Origin: Candidatus Uhrbacteria bacterium
Lineage (GTDB): Bacteria; Patescibacteriota; Patescibacteriia; UBA9934; GWF2-40-263
NCBI GenBank assembly: GCA_016208545.1
Contig: JACQXU010000035.1
Coordinates: 1 to 17,665 of the forward strand
DNA: 17,665 nucleotides
Direction of reading: 5' to 3'
Part shown: piece by piece, positions 16,501-17,665 of the stretch
Layout of the letters: each line of letters opens with the position of its first letter
Numbering within the stretch: the first letter of the stretch is position 1
Notes under the pieces: generated by a model
Databases searched by the model: none
What the model was told of the DNA's origin: nothing
What the model saw: only the letters and a program-made list of their open reading frames with translations
Translations under genes and position numbers: made by a program

Positions 16501-17032
16501 GGACGGTTTGCCATGGCCGACAGATTCGCAAAGCGGCTCAAACGCGAGCGACAACTTCTACAAAAACCATAGAGGGTTGAATACGTCTGGAAATGAGGTT
16601 TGTCGAGGCGATGCTGATGTGTTTGGTGAAGCGCCGGAGGCGTGCAGCAGTAACTACATTGTGTTCAGCCATGATTATTCTTGTTCACAAAGTGATTTGA
16701 AAAAACTTGAGACACGAGCGTGTGAATATGCCAGTGACGGAAGACTCATCAACTCTCCGTGTTTGAGTTCAACAAAAGACGGTCCAGCCTGTGTGTTCCA
16801 GCCGCGTGTTCACGTAAAAGACAACTGGGGCTGGTGTACAGGTTTCTGTGATGCTGGGTCAGATGGGAAGGAGGGGTGCTACGAGGGGAAAGGAGAAGAA
16901 GAAAACGAATGTCAAATTAATGTGTGTCCAAGTGAAAACAATAATGATAATTGTCCTGATTTTTACACTTCAAAATCAACTGTCAATCCTTGGATCAACT
17001 ACGACGGAACAATAATCGTGGAAGTGGAATAG
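7577..17032 (+). CDS. Giant secreted Cys-rich modular surface protein (3151 aa)
   Basis: One uninterrupted frame of 3151 residues. The N-terminus is a Sec signal peptide: basic KEKTR, hydrophobic 11-29, then SPKSAQA with cleavage likely after residue 36. Residues 37 to about 545 are Cys-poor, with helix-rich parts. From about 546 to 1880 there are ten C-x6-C motifs, most as C-x4-[AVN]-G-C-x2-[YF], plus two jelly-roll carbohydrate-binding-like modules (717-887, 1186-1386). About 2000-2800 is dense in Cys with Dickkopf-like CxxDxDC and GGxxxGxxC patterns and one DEDNDGFADKLD calcium-type loop. A PKD-like domain (about 2941-3088) precedes a short Cys-rich tail. I count about 148 cysteines by hand. 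There is no C-terminal membrane helix or LPXTG signal. The likely role is adhesion or surface structure, stabilised by disulfides and calcium. The function is inferred; I know no named family. It has no Shine-Dalgarno sequence. Confidence 0.88.
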   Translation: MFSQKEKTRQWFSVGLVFVFGIVSMIVFLSPKSAQADTALVNMELKGAEGLGGCFAAPFSPPCVPMGIRESAKIISENVVASTWKIAAVQAILDIGKFVANRLAYESALIVANGGIGQGSMFYKKGIGEGFADFGLEVAGEAVAELSEGLESELGLKLGACLPPPDFSLALQLGIAQRYKPQKPRCDILEVIGNWSDFVGEIGSALDPDQANKAIISKFAESLKPGQNELSASVKVNYEVARQVEEKKNAETLERLSPKALKDVKDPTTGQTTTPSSFVEDDFVTKLRKLATGEDIQLKASDMLAAEDTTGAITSGLLLTAASTFTNTLLSELFNKIYKGLFAVSPESSDPFNLEALPDDEESNRDRLSGIFATLPFAKTEYNVLNEFIVCPPEGIANRGVNNCVMNSDFMAAITRGNSGVPLTVQEAIDEGLINGGWKLISSRKLDVNQDPLCYTYSFCYANLVKLRKARVLPIGWELAAQANNDGDPKSLQEIIGEFNNCSPSGTIDLAHPFCHLIDPNWVLKYPDAQCRAIVNGEIRLTMLSPGRQSVCADSPSCLGEDGNGKCTNGYGYCVSEKNVWRFRGDSCEEQYAGCLSMTNTTSKKQNSVIINTVDYSVCGKQNAGCQWYRTNKYKSGDTFEWLVPNESFDTAEREDDWLYQTSTGQMSDPTAYSAPAGNAYKVFSYEDREYFTHAAKECSNSDAGCSELFSSNSSTLNMLRNPSFETDGNSDSVPDHWTLQNIAVNDLVIEKNKSAARGTSSLKLLVGGGEGVSQLLSVSPSQFYTLSYYAISETANQQNADVRLTFLDNNSAEVDLSGLSFVGCTATGNELVAVKNVETEWIRQSCTFGAPKNASQMKVLLDSTNVRYDAIQIEPKETTSTFVEGLKKDGQAQFIKTAPNYLGCEGKATDPAACSQYAQVCAAQDVGCNLYTPDDGDPNVSAIVSSLDVCPNECVGYDAFKQEATLYDDEEFPVHFIPEKAVTCQSQFVGCDSFTNLDIVEKGGEGIEYYTNLRACATPEMTDGLANKESSTFFTWEGSDNAGYQLRSWVLLESNMDDAPCTKWKVSAKDQMICEEDAAYLATIAADTSCDDHSDIFSNPDCREFFDASGIVHYRKFSQTVTISEQCAPYRKDVSLKSDCDASGGFWDTQVGFCRYFGLSSESNSCPSTQNGCRSYTGGAGRNAVTLFNETFESGSYSGFEVFGSANTEVKISNESIATNGHSLRVSAPTNDKGGFATVQEYLDVALTNATYDPNNSAQTCSNLGHTVTQAGCEIAPDCVVYPGTNSCGPLVNKLVAGKTFVVQFWAKGNGNLEVLLVENGGAGNATSYDFGSSIDLTGNWKVYSLGPFDSSKFSTIDKNAILVFQTVAGKEFFIDNLILKQAEENITIVKNSWVVPSTCDMAPNGAITPQYYLGCEVYTDKDSKESNLYQFSNLCSEAVVGCEAFNKTFESDSAYSQVFNARCARGTGGDLSKPSFVNQNTACVVEGKTYCTISTGRSYCTFDLDGTFENKLPNDLATSFGIVFGPETVLSPADSSVYIVDNGKADCDAKVAGCREVGAPKYSQDLKKVDGFDSAYFINDPEQYGEILCDNEALFCDEFASTKDGNFYFKDPINKTCEYRTGVEIDGQEFTGWFRTGTSNPCDWKDLNGVADFQPKLDNAYIMAGDQSAIWKNGDSAYDGWVGNCPSSADLCTEFADFADNEKPYYFLNNDKLDEAATADPDVCKGRVSQKLGCAVFNNRSRSELKYNASASYTASIHADVLLDQSPNALVDPVSCTLPDGDKFTISESAKDSLGLLSTTVNLCAKRCSYDTASDDSINTSTSKLSASTSATNTYVERSCLIKDDCPTLKTKNGKEIKATGCADIFSQDLELENDSNTVLRVVRDRSCSSWLACDSARMSWNERTNKYEKICDSINLCSEGGALGDESTCTKWSPRDPEILNAYKYSKRDTTWSGSDLSGYAVPNKLPVELYNQFNLTPGKVCKNGTKIVLNTFYYPIECSDDSDCETGEVCEGTAKTRYRLVNDAGPCSTDMEYGSECQVGFCEDSGEECGTNADCGGTEKCVIGTCQETVKPADAQTNCENGDCSCAQDSDCKNSYVCDAVTSVCVDQQLGEQNCYSDAVSGCTGKQVCVPNASTAFGSCFNGRCLTSIIDEDNDGFADKLDSGNDLAKSCRGYPEVDSPYPSKVVEKWATANGTEGAKETGFTPEDTPSQTWSRPYTFKTGYQDSQICAPKGDGTVEGCICSYDKVEYADGTLNRFTSVGSSITPPTGFCSSGPFDGHICNSDQDCASSTNSLDSGNCLKQTRRDTLFGWEGYCIEKDTSIQLFASTEPEDQACLTWLPVDQLSGATDLYAKYTSAGFAPEDVYFCGEINIAYDFNTNGYHCAETDGGNCDDEASTAAFQDDDPDEDTYCAPGSFAVMAPCGDPSPNDKCIEGWGDDDYPYFCVPELSYKTEDDADGVEGMTKKGDKCVVPKADDVIYSGSEDENGNTIYFMTAGNWKSYKKSYSDCMVRGVFKLTSTYNAYFSGSTSGISRQPYAACQTIVQVGKQISQDGNYNFAWTDRVWKSKPAPYSIQDNFVYEFGAVKAKAFAYKPNTIPEIFGQAFGLKKKFNKETVPDPFPHRVYMCRDDDGEGDNQKLATPDGAGTCEDGYALDGVGEARPYYGIEVLSPSTLDTTLCKNEGCFCAENEECNFDVKIQAFASCGNMVCTGGTYDGKKCDENLGKQFKDSENKIAKCNDLLDQTDEEKETKKNCYIRYSDEVCEGEGGTCGGKCVGGAKNGVSCNKTSNCETQTCDEFFVNTNTGLKSVSQCVSDESIQVSILENSPVSNLVVSRLKQLFAYSYDLLRFENDDIYTDYNGDLFEDYTDLEAKSNFSDEVFKQEQGANKVPWIWDERAKNGNAPTVVSLGACAGTKCKEGKKDAFTVNDQDEGDIIAKGSKRVSVSFFAYADPNQMPIRNIVVDWGDGDDITPDGLPWPTDSQSGSNASDNFYKNHRGLNTSGNEVCRGDADVFGEAPEACSSNYIVFSHDYSCSQSDLKKLETRACEYASDGRLINSPCLSSTKDGPACVFQPRVHVKDNWGWCTGFCDAGSDGKEGCYEGKGEEENECQINVCPSENNNDNCPDFYTSKSTVNPWINYDGTIIVEVE
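9725..10237 (+). other. Jelly-roll carbohydrate-binding-like module 1 in the giant protein
   Basis: Residues 717 to about 887 start with LRNPSFETDGNSDSVPDHW, the usual opening of CBM4/9-type beta-sandwiches. They continue through ARGTSSLKLLV and YTLSYYAI to the closing strand YDAIQIEP. One VGC is inserted in the middle. Sugar binding is not shown by sequence alone; such folds also serve as structural spacers. Confidence 0.6.
11132..11735 (+). other. Jelly-roll module 2, interrupted by a Cys-rich insert
   Basis: Residues 1186-1386 show LFNETFESGSYSGFEVFG, GHSLRVSAP, VVQFWAKGNG and the closing FFIDNLILKQ, again the CBM4/9-like order of strands. Between the second and third parts (about 1240-1295) sits an insert with four cysteines (QTCSNLG, AGCEIAPDC, NSCGPL) that is absent from module 1. 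Confidence 0.55.
13574..14095 (+). other. Dickkopf-like Cys cluster and calcium-type loop in the giant protein
   Basis: Residues 2000-2172 hold repeated CxxDxDCxxGxxC-type units (CSDDSDCETGEVC, CGTNADCGGTEKC, CAQDSDCKNSYVC) like the Cys-rich repeats known from secreted myxobacterial and eukaryotic proteins. They end in IIDEDNDGFADKLD, a thrombospondin type 3-like calcium loop that echoes the repeats in the upstream 227-residue protein. Confidence 0.55.
16398..16845 (+). other. PKD-like domain near the C-terminus of the giant protein
   Basis: Residues about 2941-3088 show the order RVSVSFFAYA, VDWGDGDD, a long insert, IVFSHDYSC and PRVHVKDNWGW, matching the PKD pattern WGDG, H-x-Y and V-x-V-x-D-N. 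The insert of more than 60 residues with several Cys between WGDG and the H-x-Y strand is unusual for a PKD domain. Confidence 0.6.
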
Positions 17033-17038
17033 TGTGAA

Positions 17039-17072
17039 AGTCATGGAGTCAAAATCGCAGAGTTATGGAGTG
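17039..17072 (+). repeat. GGAGTC repeat, half copy after the giant gene
   Basis: AGTCATGGAGTC (17039-17050) and AGTTATGGAGTG (17061-17072) are the left-arm orientation of the palindromic element found before groES and groEL. The right arm is missing. The repeat begins 6 bases after the stop codon. Confidence 0.75.
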
Positions 17073-17084
17073 TTGAAGTGGGAG

Positions 17085-17118
17085 TAGCCACAGGTTGAGA
17101 CCTGTGGCTATTTGTTTC
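17085..17118 (+). terminator. Intrinsic terminator of the surface-protein operon
   Basis: A perfect 11-bp stem TAGCCACAGGT/ACCTGTGGCTA (17085-17095 and 17100-17110) has a TGAG loop and is followed by TTTGTTT. It is 53 bases after the giant gene stop and is the strongest rho-independent terminator in the window. Confidence 0.88.
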
Positions 17119-17119
17119 T

Positions 17120-17147
17120 GTCATTGCGAGCGAAGCGAAGCAATCGC
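17120..17147. repeat. REP-like intergenic repeat
   Basis: GTCATTGCGAGCGAAGCG followed by AAGCAATCGC. ATTGC and GCAAT form the ends of a small hairpin. The string closely resembles a short repeat I remember as recurring between genes in many unrelated bacteria. Only one copy is in this window. Confidence 0.55.
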
Positions 17148-17183
17148 TGAATCGTTATTCCAGAATTTATTCCTTCGCCTTCG

Positions 17184-17224
17184 GTAAAGTTATTGCATGA
17201 GCCAGTCGAAGGCCATAACTTTAC
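17184..17224. repeat. Inverted repeat in the convergent spacer
   Basis: GTAAAGTTAT (17184-17193) and ATAACTTTAC (17215-17224) are exact complements around a 21-base loop that itself contains GCC/GGC. It lies between the two convergent transcription units. No function can be assigned. Confidence 0.65.
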
Positions 17225-17230
17225 ATTCGC

Positions 17231-17665
17231 TCAGGAAATAAATTTAATTAAAAATACCCGATTTGCAGAATGCAAACCGGGCAGAGACTCGACGAGCGTG
17301 AATATGCGTGTGAACGTCTTGTCAGAAGCGATCACATAAATTTTTTTTGTGATCGTCTTTAGGTCAGAGGAGATGGAACCTTCTACGGTGCCTTCCGGGC
17401 CATTGTAGATGAGTTTATCTCCTTGAACTGGAGTTCCATCTTCGTCAGAGCCATGAATGATCAGACTCACACTCCCGTTGTCAATCTTCGTCTCGACTTC
17501 GAATTCTACGCCATACTTATCAATGTACGTCCCATTCGGCGCGAGTCCCCAGTCACCAGGCTCGTCCCACGTGACCGTCTGCTCCTTGTCCTGGCCAGCA
17601 ACGGGCTTGGTCAAGAACAAAGCATCGGTCCGCTTGAATTCGATAAAGACTAACCCCTTGATTTC
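17231..17665 (-). CDS. Hypothetical protein, C-terminal part only
   Basis: The minus-strand frame is open from the window edge (17665) to a TGA at 17231, so 144 residues of a longer or complete protein are seen and the start lies outside or is unresolved. The visible sequence is polar and beta-strand-rich, with alternating patterns such as YGVEFEVETKID, VSLIIHGSDEDG and LKTITKKIYVIAS, as in small lipocalin-like or secreted beta proteins. I recognise no family. Codons use more G/C at third positions (GTC, CTC, ACC) than the neighbours, hinting at different origin or expression. The last residues (from about LPGLHSANR) are encoded by a terminator-like hairpin, so the true end may have been extended by mutation. 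Convergent with the giant gene. Confidence 0.6.
   Translation of the reverse strand, partial: EIKGLVFIEFKRTDALFLTKPVAGQDKEQTVTWDEPGDWGLAPNGTYIDKYGVEFEVETKIDNGSVSLIIHGSDEDGTPVQGDKLIYNGPEGTVEGSISSDLKTITKKIYVIASDKTFTRIFTLVESLPGLHSANRVFLIKFIS
17250..17281 (-). terminator. Minus-strand intrinsic terminator overlapping the CDS end
   Basis: On the minus strand CCCGGTTTGC (17281-17272) pairs with GCAAATCGGG (17266-17257) with one G-T wobble and a 5-base loop, then TATTTTTAATT follows. The hairpin lies inside the last codons of the minus-strand reading frame, 24 bases before its stop. Confidence 0.75.

Noticed and set aside
1..17665. CRISPR array, tRNA or rRNA genes
   Set aside because: I saw no regularly spaced repeats and no tRNA- or rRNA-like sequence. 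The GGAGTC repeats are irregular, palindromic and dispersed.

Overview
The window looks like a chromosomal piece of an AT-rich bacterium, most likely a member of the Candidate Phyla Radiation (Patescibacteria). That placement is an inference from gene style: very large Cys-rich secreted protein, a thrombospondin-type-3 membrane protein, compact housekeeping genes, start codons without Shine-Dalgarno sequences. No rRNA or marker phylogeny is available here. The genetic code is standard for UGA: prfB carries the classic programmed +1 frameshift at an in-frame UGA, which argues against the UGA-glycine code of Gracilibacteria/Absconditabacteria.

Layout. 1-394 has no convincing gene and is rich in inverted repeats. 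360-2617 is a heat-shock operon: a sigma70-like promoter, a CIRCE (HrcA) operator, groES, groEL and an intrinsic terminator. Each chaperonin gene is preceded by a palindromic copy of a GGAGTC/GACTCC repeat. 2634-5249 holds a small DUF4870-like membrane protein, prfB (RF2, frameshifted) and a UDP-glucose-4-epimerase-like sugar nucleotide enzyme. Long imperfect hairpins lie between or after these genes. 5424-6877 holds a perfect 19-bp inverted repeat over the promoter of tsaC (tRNA t6A synthesis), then rsmA (16S rRNA m6,2A methylation). The tsaC-rsmA junction is built from the same GACTCC repeat.

6870-17032 is the accessory part. A promoter overlapping the rsmA stop codon drives a 227-residue single-pass protein with calcium-binding-type repeats. 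Two bases later comes a 3151-residue secreted protein with about 148 cysteines, ten copies of a C-x6-C spacing motif, two jelly-roll carbohydrate-binding-like modules, Dickkopf-like Cys clusters and a C-terminal PKD-like domain. The two probably form a cell-surface unit, and this is the best candidate for undescribed biology here. After its terminator come a half copy of the GGAGTC repeat, a REP-like element and another hairpin. The window ends with the 3' part of a convergent minus-strand gene of unknown function and visibly different codon use.

The translation genes (prfB, tsaC, rsmA) and the chaperonin operon are ordinary housekeeping functions. The unusual signals are the giant protein, the repeat family that invades gene boundaries and coding ends, the near-leaderless promoters, and the absence of SD sequences at starts while an SD-like stimulator is kept inside prfB.
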